NCBI GenBank assembly: GCA_963573305.1
Contig: OY754332.1
Coordinates: forward strand, 46,351,559-46,415,558
Source of the DNA: Pyrrhosoma nymphula
Taxonomy: Eukaryota; Arthropoda; Insecta; Odonata; Coenagrionidae
DNA length: 64,000 nucleotides
Direction: 5' to 3'
Position 1 is the first letter of the stretch. Each line of letters starts with the position of its first letter. Made by a program: the position numbers and the translations under genes. Of this stretch, positions 23,677 to 33,629 are shown piece after piece. Below the pieces are notes generated by a model that saw only the letters and a list, made by a program, of their open reading frames with translations, had not been told where the DNA came from and did no database searches.

Positions 23677-23965
23677 TGAAAAAATCGTGTCTGTCAACGG
23701 TTAAATTGTTTGCGTGGTGAGCAATATTTCTCGAACTTGCGCATAATCACTGACAGCGTCATTTTATCCACTTCTGTAGCAAATGAAAACGTGTTATAGT
23801 TCGCGAGACCGGCCACATGTAGAAATAACGATGTTTTGACTGCATCGTCTTCCTTGTGGTTTTTAATTCCGTTAAGTAGATGTTAAACGCTTGCTTAAAA
23901 TATGCCCAGTTTTTCGACACATTTCCATCAAATCGCAACACCCTCGGTGGTTCCAGTTTATCCAT
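23677..23965 (-). pseudogene. Gypsy gag N-terminal fragment
   Basis: The minus strand reads MDKLEPPRVLRFDGNVSKNW then FKQAFNIYL, the standard start of Gypsy gag proteins. A frameshift follows after about 68 codons, then NDAVSDYAQVREILL and NLTVDRHDFFT. The fragment stops where the + strand pol fragment ends, giving a tail-to-tail junction near 23,676. The start codon lies about 45 bases downstream of the primer-binding site, as expected for this element. Confidence 0.8.
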
Positions 23966-24008
23966 TTTGTACTGATTTCGGATATAATTTCAAGGTGCTT
24001 TAAATACG

Positions 24009-24380
24009 CACTTCTGACACCATGTTGTATTCAAGCTTGACTCGCTTTATTGAACTACCATAGGTGGCAGCTTAATACAATTAACAAGTGACAACCACAA
24101 CAGATATATTAAGAGCGTTCTCCTAGTAGTGAGTAGTCACCAACATGCATTACTTTATACCCTTAAGTTAGTGTAACTACGACTATTGATGCATTAGCAT
24201 AAATCGCTACTGCTTGTCACGAGGCGAAGCCTCACAAGTATGCACTACAATATAGATATGCTACCAATGTTAGAGGGACCGTTGGTATTTATGTGTTTTT
24301 CAACTGCATATTTACTAGTTACTGAGATAGTTACTAATGCTACTGCATAATTGTTAGGCTAGAAGGGACTCTGTAGTTCA
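24009..24380 (-). repeat. Gypsy LTR with primer-binding site
   Basis: On the minus strand a presumed LTR end ...AATACAACA is followed at once by TGGTGTCAGAAGTG (plus-strand 24009-24022). That is a typical Gypsy-group tRNA primer-binding site, and gag starts about 45 bases further on. The LTR body runs from 24023 upwards. Its other edge is uncertain; a TG...CA boundary near 24,379 is my best guess. A TATA-like GTATAAAG is present on the minus strand near 24,160. Confidence 0.65.
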
Positions 24381-24384
24381 GGAT

Positions 24385-24800
24385 GCTTGATACTGAACAA
24401 GAAAGAAAGGAAAATCTTCAGGAAGATCCTCGGCCCGGGAGAAAGAGAGGTTGGCACTTGCAGGAAGTGGAAAAATGAAAGCCTTTGCAAAAAGTGGAAA
24501 GGATTACACATATTGTGTGCAAGAGTATACTGAAGGTTTATGGGTGCATCTTAAGATTGAGTGATTGTTGGCTGAAAAAGGAAATCTTTAGCCATGTCAC
24601 CTAATTGAAGATGGGAACAAAATGGGTTGAGCAAACAAAAAAGATACGGAGGAAGTTGGCATCAATCTAGAAAATATATGGAATCAAGAGATTTTAAGGA
24701 GTGTTGAACCCTTTAAATACATCAGGACCTGGAAAGGAAGAGGGACCATAGCGAAAGAATGAGGAATATTTTGGGAAGGGGAGAGGACTGAGAAATAATT
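24385..24800 (+). pseudogene. Possible LINE C-terminal relic
   Basis: The + strand reads ERKIFRKILGPGEREVGTCR and, after shifts, KKEIFSHV. This resembles the ERRILRKIYGPV...NGxWRxRYNxEL...GHVxRM tail of RTE-like LINEs. Stops are frequent, so the assignment is moderate. Confidence 0.5.
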
Positions 24801-24804
24801 GTTT

Positions 24805-25420
24805 CGCGCGGTCCACAGTTGGCCAGACTTGAAAACGAAGAGAAATAGAACACAAAAAATTACCTGTCGTTTATTTTGTGAATTAACTCAACAAATTTCT
24901 CATTGCGTAAGACTCTAGCCGTCTAGTTCATGGAACCACTTTCGTCAGTTCCGGGAAAAAGTAAGATTGAGCAGATTTTTGTTCGGGTTCAGCAATATTT
25001 TCAAGTGCATGCAATCCGTCAACTGAATAAGTACCTCCATTTCTATCTATTGCATAATTTACAATTCGCTTTCTGCAGTTGTTTAAATTCCATCACAATT
25101 CTTCCCGACAGCCTTTGCAATATGCGCATTCAATTCATTGCTTCTCAGAAGTGAAATTTATTTTCCATACAACCGGGATAATGAAGTAGATGATTATAGT
25201 AAATTTAAAATAATTTCATAGACTTTGAATGCTTTTTGTTCTTCGTACCATTTAAAAGACCTTGGCTCCTAGTGTTTGTCACACGTCTGCTGTAATTGTG
25301 TTTTACAAGCCTACAACATATAAAAATCCATGTGCTTGACTTAAATTATATCAACCATTCATACATATTTGCAAAAGCGTTTTTTTTATGTTTCAGGCGT
25401 GATGGAGTGGAGACGGAACA
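24805..25420. other. No recognisable gene
   Basis: AT-rich sequence. A 74-codon frame at 24930-25154 is unsupported. Confidence 0.45.
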
Positions 25421-25422
25421 TT

Positions 25423-25580
25423 ACTGCACTTAATGAAATAGAGCTACTTCCACTGTGATAGTATTTATTGCACGACCGACCGTTCGCTTTTTACAGCATC
25501 TGAAGATGCTGTAAAAAGCGAAACCAGCCGTGCAATAAATGCTATCGCAATGGAAGGAGCTCAATTTCATTAAGTGCAGT
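25423..25580. mobile_element. Penelope-like terminal snapback
   Basis: The outer ends actgcacttaatgaaat and atttcattaagtgcagt are exact complements, with arms of about 75 bases. The centre carries CTGAAGA (25500-25506), stem GCT/AGC, then GAAACCAGCCGTGC and AATAAA. The other arm reads GAACGGTCGGTCGTGC. Same architecture as the copies at 9.1 and 19.5 kb. Confidence 0.6.
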
Positions 25581-25589
25581 TAAAAGCGT

Positions 25590-25970
25590 TTTTCCTGAAA
25601 CTTTTATTTTGGCACATTATAAATATCTAGAATGGTTTTCCAAGCATGACACCCCTTTAACTTTTTTGCTTTTATTAAAAGTTATCAATGTCCAATCTAG
25701 GATGGGACTGGCTCATTGACAGGGAAGTGGAATTGAGCAAATTTGGACCCCTTTGAATTGTAGCTACACAAAATGTATTCCTCAGAAATGGAAGATATCG
25801 GAAATTGTCATTTTCGGAGCGTAGTTGATTATTATTATCATTTGGCTCTCTCGTCGTCTCTCAAAAGGCCAGTCCTTGTCGCTGTCGTTGTAGCCAATTA
25901 TCTCTTTCCAAGGCTGTTTTTTCATTTCACCATAGGAGTTGCATTTCATAATTGACATCACACTGTGGAC
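25590..25970. other. No recognisable gene
   Basis: Nothing identifiable between the snapback and the LINE relic. Confidence 0.4.
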
Positions 25971-25978
25971 ATCCTAGA

Positions 25979-26510
25979 TCATCCTTTCCTCTTCTTCCTC
26001 AACACTTTTCCTTGCACTATGTTCTTAATAAACTCGTTATGTCTTATTAGGTGACCTACGAGTTTAATTTTCGTAGAGTGAATTGATTGAAGAAGCCCTC
26101 TTTTTTCACCTACTTCTTCCAAAACTTGCTCGTTCGTGTTCCTCATGACCCAACTTGTTTTGGTAATTCTCCTCCAGAACCACGTTTCGGCTGCCTGGAG
26201 CCTGTCTTTTTCTTGTTTATTAAAAGTCCATGTTTCACAGCCGTAAGTCAGTACACTCCACACGATCGTCTTTACGAATCTCTTCCTCGTGTCAATTGAG
26301 AGATGGTTGTTTACCAGGAGGTTACGCTTCCTTTGGAAAGCTTGTCTGGCCAGGGTGATCCTTCTCTTAACATCTGTTATGCTTTTATTGTAATTTGTTA
26401 ATTGACTTCCCAAGTAGCAGAGCTTTTTAACCATTCAATACTTGAGTTCACTAGCTTATTTTTTACCTTTTATGTTGTTGTTTAACTTATCCATCACCAT
26501 AATTTTGTTT
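25979..26510 (-). pseudogene. RTE-like LINE, post-RT region
   Basis: An open minus frame of 151 codons (26434-25979) reads VKKLCYLGSQLT, then DVKRRITLARQAF, SVLTYGCETW and LQAAETWFWRRI, NEQVLEEVGEKRGLL, GHLIRHNEF. This is the YLGS...IxxRIxxAKxAF...LYGSETW...MWxWRRM...GHxLRH order of RTE-like LINEs. About 60 further bases upstream, in shifted frames, match the KTKVM region. The RT catalytic core and the endonuclease are absent, so it is 5'-truncated. Confidence 0.8.
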
Positions 26511-26641
26511 TTTTATTGTTGATATTTTATTTAAATTTATTCATTTCTTTTCCAAGAGTCTCCAATGCTTGGTTCATATCCTTTTCTGAGTCTGCAATTT
26601 TTGAAACAGAAAAAATTTGGCTCTCAACCGGTTGATTTTAT

Positions 26642-27426
26642 GGTGGTTTGAGCGAGGTATTTCCCTAGTCATAATGGAGACCATATTCAAATTTTATTTT
26701 TTTATTTCAACGTCTGTAAGAAGTCTGAATTAAATATTATAATATTAATGGTGCAAATATATAGTTATATATGATCAGAATTCTCAGAAATTAAGGACAA
26801 ATGAAAAAACGTACTGAACTCCACAGTTAATTTTATTAAGACGACCTAGGTTTCGACACGTTGTGTCATCTTCAGGTCCTCACCTGAAGATGACACAACG
26901 TGTCGAAACCTAGGTCGTCTTAATAAAATTAACTGTGGAGTTCACTACGTTTTTCATTTGTCCATAATGGAAAACTTCCACCATATCTCGCCGGAATTCA
27001 TATCCTCTACTCAGAAATTAAGTAATTAAAGCTACATAAGTCTCTAACTTGACTCATTTTTTCCCGCCCTACGGCTGAAAACCCTTCAAAACAGTAGGAT
27101 TTTTTGCGATTCTGTAAAAATTACTGTGGTGAGGAATAGATTATTTTTTATAAATAGTTGAGAAACAATTCAATCTACACACCATTAGTTTTTTTGCGAA
27201 ATGATGGTGCTAGAAGTTCCTAATTTGGTTTTAATATTCTACCTCAGTTACTCACAGCCATAATTTATCCCATGTAAAACAGCTTAAATTTTTAGGCAAA
27301 GTGCTCAAAAAGTAGTTCGGCAAGGGGTTGATATTTTGTTACTATTGGAAAGAGGAGAGTATTTTTCTTTAAAATGTAGCCAAATTCATCAAAAACTAAG
27401 TGAAGTGATTTTTCGCTCAAACTACC
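26642..27426. mobile_element. TTAA-flanked MITE, copy B, split by a Penelope insertion
   Basis: The ends are GGTGGTTTGAGCGAGG and TCGCTCAAACTACC, with TTAT (26638-26641) and TTAA (27427-27430) outside. It is the same family as 9,480-10,045 but inverted: its left edge (CCTAGTCATAATGGAGACCA) complements copy A's right edge. Length without the insert is 558 bp against 566 bp for copy A. No coding capacity. Confidence 0.8.
26796..27009. mobile_element. Penelope-like insertion with 13-bp target duplication
   Basis: Flanked by perfect direct repeats CTCAGAAATTAAG (26783-26795 and 27010-27022). The insert is an almost perfect inverted repeat of about 80-base arms followed by a unique tail ending CCGGAATTCATATCCTCTA. 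The arms carry CTGAAGA, stem GACAC/GTGTC, then GAAACCTAGGTCGTC and AATAAA. A 13-bp target duplication and a one-sided tail suit target-primed reverse transcription and do not suit a cut-and-paste MITE. Confidence 0.75.
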
Positions 27427-27430
27427 TTAA

Positions 27431-28150
27431 GCCTGTGTCACGCGGTCATTTTTCACGCTCACGTTCGGGGACTGCGGGAATGACAGCTTAAATGATGGCT
27501 TGGTGACGCCATCATTTTCGGGGATATCGGCGGTGACATGGACCCCTCCTATCCCAGTCTCCATCATTTGTTCACGCCCTTTTTTTCGTCTCGGAACGGG
27601 CGCGTGAATGTGAACGGCAGTCTATCACAGCGATCACAGCGCACGGCAGGAGGTAGGGAATGTGGCGCCACAAGCGAGTTTTAAGCAAACGAGGATTGTA
27701 AACATCACGGAAACGATGATTGCAATGTAGCAATCGAAAGCGTTGAAGTTTTGTAGTATTTGCAAAAAAAGTCTCGCAACTACGAAGATTCACTCAATTT
27801 CTTTCCTAATGGCACTCCTCACGAGTTCTTACAAATATTATTTCTAATTTTATTTAGCAGAATAAATGAAGACTGCAAGCGACAAAACTGAATTTAAAAT
27901 GCATTTTTTTTTTGGAAGTTGATGTGAATTACCTAGAGTCAAACCTGAGACTTAAGGTGTTCAAAAAGTATCTGCGAAGCGGTGGCATTTATTAATACAA
28001 AGTTTAAAAGATACCTCTTCTAAGATAACTCCAAAAAACATATAAAACATACCCCTTCCTAATTTCTATATTGAATTACAGGGAACTCTTATATTCAAAA
28101 AATATATAGAGCATAATAAAGCTATGTATAGAGCGAAATCGTATTCGCGA
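27431..28150. other. Possible degenerate MITE, otherwise no recognisable gene
   Basis: From 27,432 to about 27,625 there are G+C-richer words with internal symmetry (AAATGATGGC / GCCATCATTT around 27,490-27,520, TTTTTCACGCTCACGTTC against a partly complementary stretch near 27,600). This suggests an old foldback element, but the edges are unclear. The remainder is featureless. Confidence 0.3.
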
Positions 28151-28154
28151 CATC

Positions 28155-28205
28155 TTTTACCCCGAGGACGATGCTTGACTTAAGTATCGAAACGTAATAG
28201 TGTCG
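28155..28205 (+). mobile_element. Solo Penelope-like hammerhead-like motif
   Basis: CCGAGGA (28162-28168), a near-perfect stem GATGCTT/AAGTATC, then GAAACGTAATAG. Same order and spacing as the paired copies, but with C in place of T at the second position of CTGANGA. Only a single arm is seen. Confidence 0.4.
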
Positions 28206-28209
28206 TTCC

Positions 28210-29420
28210 AAATGCAGTCATTGACCCGTAGGAAGACCCGAGAAGTATTTTTTACTGCTTGAAGCACGTTCAATGATGAGCACTTCGTGCAGTCCACGCG
28301 GGTGACTTGGGGGAAAGAGTACACGTGTTAGATTGAGAATCCCTTTGCCTTCATCGTCAAATGGTGGCCAAGACGACCCGGTCTAGCGGTGTGGACTGGA
28401 GGTGTTGCCTGAAGTGGTGCCGTCAAAAGAAGATGATCGAAATGATGTAGCAATAATAATACGATGGCTTGCGTAGGCATGGGCGGTTCTCATAAAAGTA
28501 CCGGTATTTTTTTTTATTAAAAAGCAATAATACTAATCGCCCGGCAGTACCGACGAAAAAATACCGGTATACAGGTATTTATTTCATTGATTAAATATTT
28601 TAATTAATTACAAATTAACTCACGTTTCACACTAATGCTCCGGTATTTTGGAAAATTAGAATATCAGTCCAAAAAGTTACTCAGAAATTTCCATCCATAG
28701 GCATTTTTAATGAATATTCATCGGGAGTATACATCGGCTATTCAGAAAAAACATTCTATTATACGCTGTATGTTTGCGCTCGTCGCTATTTGCTGGAATG
28801 ATTTTAGATCACATGAAGAACGATCGGTATTGTTTTAATGTTGTGGTCTGGTAAAATCACCTGTTATAGTGATCAATTCTTGCGGTCGCACTAACGTTTA
28901 ACTTACGGGAATAAATATTTGTATTTATACGGTTTAAAACCATCGATTGTCTGGTGTTCGGCATGCGTCCAAAATTTATACTTACCAATGATAACAACCA
29001 TTTATCAAGTTCACGGTTACGTAAATATGAAAAGAGACTTGAAGAATCACATGAAGAATATTACGAGAGCATTTGAAAGTTAAGAGTAGGGAATAAATTT
29101 TCGTAGTTAGTTCCGTTAGTTGACTCGCCGTTGAGTCGCCTTTTCGTCTCTTTTGCTCCCGCAATTCCTCTTCTTATATCCTCCCTTCAATTGCAATCCA
29201 AATTTTTAGATTTTAGCTTTTCGGTGTGCTGCATGATTTTACGTTCTTGCTGTTGGTAACTCTGGTTGTATTTGAATAAAGCGCATTTCAGTTAATGCTA
29301 GCAGTAAACTACTAGGATTAACTTAATTCCGCTTTATTAAAAAATAATCAGTGTTACCGAAAGCAAGGTTGTAAAATAATACAATTCAAAATGGTCCCCA
29401 AGGGACAATGTCGTTTACCT
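28210..29420. other. No recognisable gene; taccggta-rich patch
   Basis: At 28,500-28,640 the word ACCGGTAT recurs three or four times, as seen in some hAT sub-termini, but I could not find matching ends or a target duplication. No coding frame. Confidence 0.3.
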
Positions 29421-29426
29421 CTAAGG

Positions 29427-29937
29427 CATTGGCGGTCCCAATGGGTAGGGCCCCCCAAGACCCGGCGTATTCCTTTGTCATAGACCTTAAATTAAAAGCC
29501 TACATTATTAATTACTTTTTTGTTTATGAAGTTTTGATGAATTAATTTAAAATCCAGTTAAATTTTATATTAACTAAAACTGTTTTTAAAACCACAAGCT
29601 AAATTCGATTGTAAATGAAAATAATTTTGGAATTATTCGAAACTTGGTGGTAATCTAAAAGGGAAATATGCATTTAGGAAAAACTTAGTCTCCTTAAAAG
29701 GCAACATTTAGCTTCCAAACCACTGATAACGCGCCATTTTGCACATACTTTGTAACGAATTTCCGGGAATGGAATACCCCCCTTTTCGTGGGGGGTATTC
29801 CATCCCCCAAGAGCCCTAAATTGCCTCTAATAAAAATATCTCTAAAAATAAAATGAGCATCTTAGCACTCAAATTAAATAACAGAACGCCATTAACAATG
29901 CCTCCCTCCCCGAACCTCTGGTCAGGAGCCGCCCCTG
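29427..29937. mobile_element. Non-autonomous hAT element (511 bp)
   Basis: Perfect 8-bp flanking repeats CTCTAAGG lie at 29419-29426 and 29938-29945. The ends are CATTGGCGGTCCC and GGAGCCGCCCCTG, a decayed inverted pair of the CAGGGGCGGCTCC type common in hAT elements. A hairpin of about 16 pairs (ggaatggaatacccccc and complement) lies at 29,766-29,806. A truncated relative starts at 46,204. No transposase is encoded. Confidence 0.75.
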
Positions 29938-29939
29938 CT

Positions 29940-29982
29940 CTAAGGTAATGTTCTAAGGCAATGTTCTAAGGTAATGTTCTAA
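29940..29982. repeat. 13-bp tandem repeat, three copies
   Basis: TAAGGTAATGTTC, TAAGGCAATGTTC, TAAGGTAATGTTC. It begins inside the right-hand target duplication of the hAT element, so the array probably predates that insertion or grew from its flank. Confidence 0.7.
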
Positions 29983-30114
29983 GCTATGTCCTCCTACGCT
30001 CATGTTTGGGTATTCTATCAGGAAGAGAGTGAATAAACACCCAGAAATACAAGCATTAGAATAAGAAAGCACTTCATTAGAATTTATGTATGGAGCATCC
30101 TGCTTATACATGTG

Positions 30115-30540
30115 AACACCAAATTACACCATATTTTATGCTCATCTTTTAAGATGGTGAGACTTGGATAGTGACAGTGGAACAAATAGTACTGGGAGAA
30201 ATGAAAATAGAATGTCATAGAGAATATTAAGGATGGATGAAGGATGAAGACGAAGAGAATCACCATTGAAGAAGCCCCATAAAGAACTGTTAAGAATAAT
30301 TGCGTGATGAAAAAAATCTGCAAAGAAGAAGAGACGGACTCATCGATCACGTTCTGAAGCATAACAGCCTCTGGAAAATAATAATGCAGCGAAAAAGGAT
30401 GGGGAAAATTTCCGCGGAAGACCGATGATGGAGTACGTCGGGCCAATTATGAAGGAAAAAATAAAATTTAGACTTATGAAGGAATAAAGTGATCGGCTGA
30501 GAGGAGAGTAGAGCTACAAAGAAGCCATTACGGTTTGATG
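30115..30540 (+). pseudogene. RTE-like LINE 3' relic
   Basis: In shifting + frames the strand reads DGETWIVTVEQ, then RRRDGLIDHVLKHNSLWK, then FRGRPMMEYVGPIMKE. These correspond to the ETW, GHVLRHN and GRGRPRxEYVxQI blocks of the post-RT tail. There are many stops. The 120-codon minus frame at 30084-30446 is antisense to this and is not a gene. Confidence 0.6.
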
Positions 30541-31343
30541 ACTGCTGATTATGACTCTCATTCTCAACTTAGTCTCTTTTTTCGTGGAAAATCTCTTTGC
30601 TTTTGTGTTAAGGTTTATCTTCATTACATATCTCTTGAAATGATACTGGAGGGGGTTCATAAACTTTCTTTAACGACTGCAATCCCTTCAGCAGACTAAA
30701 TTACTAACCCCTGGTCACATTCAAACCTAACCGCCTCCGTAAGTTCTCTTGCTACTTTTATTCCTACCTCACTCTCCATCCATGCCCATCCTACCATTTC
30801 CTCGGTATATTAATTATGGTGGTTGGCGCTGTAATCGTGGGTCATTAGGGTGTCCCAAAAAACCGAAGGTTTGAAAGTTGAGGGGGCATTTCCATTTTCC
30901 TTTGCGAATGTGTGAAAAAAACATCCCAAAAAAGTTTTCAGCTCAATCGGACAATATTTGTCCCTGCCGAAACGCATTCAAAGTTCAGAAATTTCCATTT
31001 TCCGCATTTCATACAATGTTGCCTACCTCCCAGGTTTCCGGGTGGGTTTAAAATCAGGAACCTCTAAAAGAAAGTTGTATTTTATTATTAGACAGTCACT
31101 CTACTCATACAAAAGCACTGGGAATAGCAAACAATGTGAAAAACTAGAGTTTTTTTGCCACTTATGTCATACATTTCCCTATGTCGTTTAACAACTATCA
31201 ACAGATGTTGCCTCTGAGCCTCATCATTTGTCAATTTTTTCTTGACCAGAAAATCCCTAATCAACTGAACCCCTCTCTCTGCAGTGCCATTAACAACTTT
31301 AAGGTGTTGCACTACAGATAGGCCCTTCTGATAGCCTGCGTCA

Positions 31344-32944
31344 CTTTTACATGTAGATGGATGGATCTCGTGACAAAAAAGACGGAGAAATACCAGTGAT
31401 TTTGAAAAACTTCACAGAATTTGTCGAAGAGAAGTCAGTGAGGGTCAGCTCACTAATAGGCCAGTTAGGTGGAAGGGTCGCCCGAGGTGCGTTATCATCA
31501 GATCCAACATTGTCTGTGATTGCCGCCGCAATGTCTCTTTTCTCGTCATCAGAAACCATTTCATCGAAGAGGGCCAAACAAGTCAGAATTTCGGAAAGAT
31601 ACCATAGATGGTTGCAAAACTTGGCCAAAGCTGCTGCGCAGTGGGGTTCTTTTTTTCGTGCAAGGCCTTTAAGCAGCTCAAGGTCCATACTCGGAGCGAT
31701 CACTGCCACGGGACAGGTGTACCAATGTTTCACAAATGCACTTGCAATGAAGCAGCTCGGTTTGAATAAATTGTCACTGTCCTGAGTCGACAAACGCAGC
31801 TACTTGCCAAACATCCACGTTTGGAAAGCGTAGAGCACCTTATTCATCCACCGTAATTTTTCGGTTGGGTCTGGGGGGCGAACCACATAATTCTCTTTCT
31901 TGGGGACCACACCACCCAACCACACTGTACACAACTCCAAACATTCCTTGTAGTCATCTCGAGGCTGGTGGTTCTGAAATAAAGTGGCTTAATTTTTAAT
32001 ACTATTCCTAAGGATGGATTTAAAATCACTGTGCGCATCGTGGGATTTGGAATATCCTTCAAACAGCCTCTTTTCGTTCCCGCTGTACGGTAAGCGTCTG
32101 CCGAAAAATAAGCAGGTGAGTTAAAAAACGTGAGTATAAAGTTTTAAAAATATGTATTTTGTAAGTGACCAGTACCGTTATCTAATTTCGGCCATTCTTT
32201 TCGCAGGACGTCAGCAAACGGCAGGTCAAGGTTTTTGCTAGTGTCCATCAAGGAATCAAACACGGCACCAATCACCAGTTCCAAAACGTAGTATCGGCAT
32301 GCAAGGTTCTTCGTCAAGCTGCTGATGAAGAAGTGTTCACGCTTCGTTCCACCGGACGGAATTGTGATTAGTGGTATCGAATACCATGGCAATGAACTGG
32401 CGGATAAGTTCCCACTCCTTGACAAGACCAGCGACTGCAGAGGCTGTGTTAAGCCCGGATCCGGACGCCACCTCTGGAACGCCAAGAAGCTGCTCTATGT
32501 CTTGTTCTGTGACCAGCACGGGCAATCGATCGGCCAGTTTGTTTTATCTACAATCAAAATATTAAATACTACAATTTTTAGGAGAAAGGTTTTGTAAAAA
32601 TTATATAAATACCGTAATAAAAAGAAATGATTAATACTTTCATTAATAGGAAGTAATTTCCTGTCCCAGTGTACTGCCAGAGGAACTTGAGGGTGAAATT
32701 CTTGTTTGATAAGCTCAGCTGTCTCAGTCCTTTTCTCAGCTCTCATTCTATGAAGGTGTGATTTGAAATACACTAAATAAATGTCTTCACCATTAAAACC
32801 CAATGCAGCTGCTGTCGCATTGGAGACAGCCTGGACTATCATAGACCCAGCAGCAAATGACGTCTGAGTCCGATCTAGGGAAGCAGTCACTAGGCTGTCT
32901 GATATAATACTGACTCTACGGCGATTTCCGGACCTTGTCCGCAT
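31344..32944 (-). pseudogene. Transposase-like gene of an uncharacterised animal family, broken
   Basis: Three blocks fit spliced exons on the minus strand. Exon A, about 32,944-32,645, has LVTASLDRTQTSFAAGSM and VPLAVHWDRKLLP. Exon B, about 32,548-32,160, has LPVLVTEQDIEQLLGVP, MVFDTTNHNS, CRYYVLELVIGAVF and KEWPKLDN. Exon C, 31,973-31,344, has KECLELCTVWLGGV, ASAFVKHWY, and FCNHLWYLSEILTCLALF. Acceptors TTGTAG and TTTCAG precede exons B and C; a GTATTA donor follows A. An in-frame TGA (32,337-32,339), a frameshift near 32,315 and a TAG (31,800-31,802) disable it. I recall the family as common but uncharacterised in arthropods and cnidarians. HWD, FDTT and CxxxxxE hint at an RNase H-like transposase, which is inference. 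Confidence 0.65.
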
Positions 32945-33109
32945 TTAAAATTCCGTGAAAGTAACAATATGTTATTTTCCCTTTTCTTTTCTTCATTGGT
33001 CCCCTCCCCCCCCCCTCCCCGGAAAAAAATTACCTTCATCCGTGTCCGAGGAGCATGTCGTACTATCTGGGAGTTTACCGTTGCTAGACAAATGTTCGCA
33101 CTCATTGCC

Positions 33110-33450
33110 CACCTCACACACTTGTCGCACTTCGCATAACCGGCGTACCCTTCGACTTCGCGCTCATTCTGGCCACCGCAGAAACAGCCTCGACCTCGGC
33201 ACACACAACGCGACCTCCCCAGTGGAGTGTGATAGACTGACTGACTGAGCTGTGATACTTTGACCACAAGCAGCGCGATGCACCGAAAGCACGAAAGCGC
33301 AGAGCTCCAAGCTCGACGCGACGCGGCGGCGCCATGACAGTAACGCGTTCTGAGCTGTCGGCTGCCGGCTGGCGGCCGCAGCAGCGAGCGAGGAGTGTAA
33401 ACACACTGAGTTACGTGGCTACGATACTCACCTAGGCTTGAGTGTCGTCG
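33110..33450 (-). promoter_or_regulatory. CpG-rich block inside the right TIR, possible transposon promoter or 5' exon
   Basis: This block is much richer in CG dinucleotides than the rest of the window (for example gacgcgacgcggcggcgcc and gctggcggccgcagcagcg). It lies upstream of the coding blocks on the minus strand and just inside the right inverted repeat, where a transposon promoter belongs. Minus frames through it stay open for 80-125 codons. One is Cys-rich (CVCRGRGCFCGG...KCDKC) and ends at a donor-like AAG/GTAATTT near 33,030, so it may be a 5' exon. Confidence 0.35.
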
Positions 33451-33629
33451 TCAACGACTAGGGAGCTCGAGGTGATGGTTCAAACTTAGTGTTTTACCAC
33501 CCGGAAGGTAGACAGCATTGTATCAAAAGCGGAAAATCGAAATTTCTGAACTTTGAATGCGTTTCGGCAGGGTCAAATATTGTCCGATTGAGCTGAAAAT
33601 TTTTTGATATGTTTTTTTCTTCAATTAAA

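Larger units (their letters stand above)
30848..33625 (-). mobile_element. Unclassified DNA transposon with long terminal inverted repeats
   Basis: Inverted repeats of about 130 bases lie at 30,911-31,047 and 33,492-33,621. Both contain TTTCAGCTCAATCGGACAAT, CTGCCGAAACGCATTCAAAG and a GGGTGG edge. The left side extends outwards to AGGGTGTCCCAAAAAACCGA at 30,848, the likely true end. The matching right tip is absent, because a truncated LINE begins at about 33,630. Between the repeats, on the minus strand, lie a CpG-rich block and a broken multi-exon coding region. The layout is TIR, promoter, gene, TIR, as in an autonomous DNA transposon. Superfamily unknown to me. Confidence 0.7.

Noticed and set aside
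26796..27009. Snapback first read as a foldback MITE
   Set aside because: A 13-bp target duplication, a one-sided tail and a solo copy at 54.1 kb with a 12-bp duplication fit a retroelement better.
30084..30446. 120-codon minus frame
   Set aside because: Antisense to a LINE tail readable on the + strand in shifting frames.
31357..31785. 142-codon + strand frame
   Set aside because: Antisense to exon C of the transposase-like gene, whose minus-strand reading carries the recognisable family motifs.
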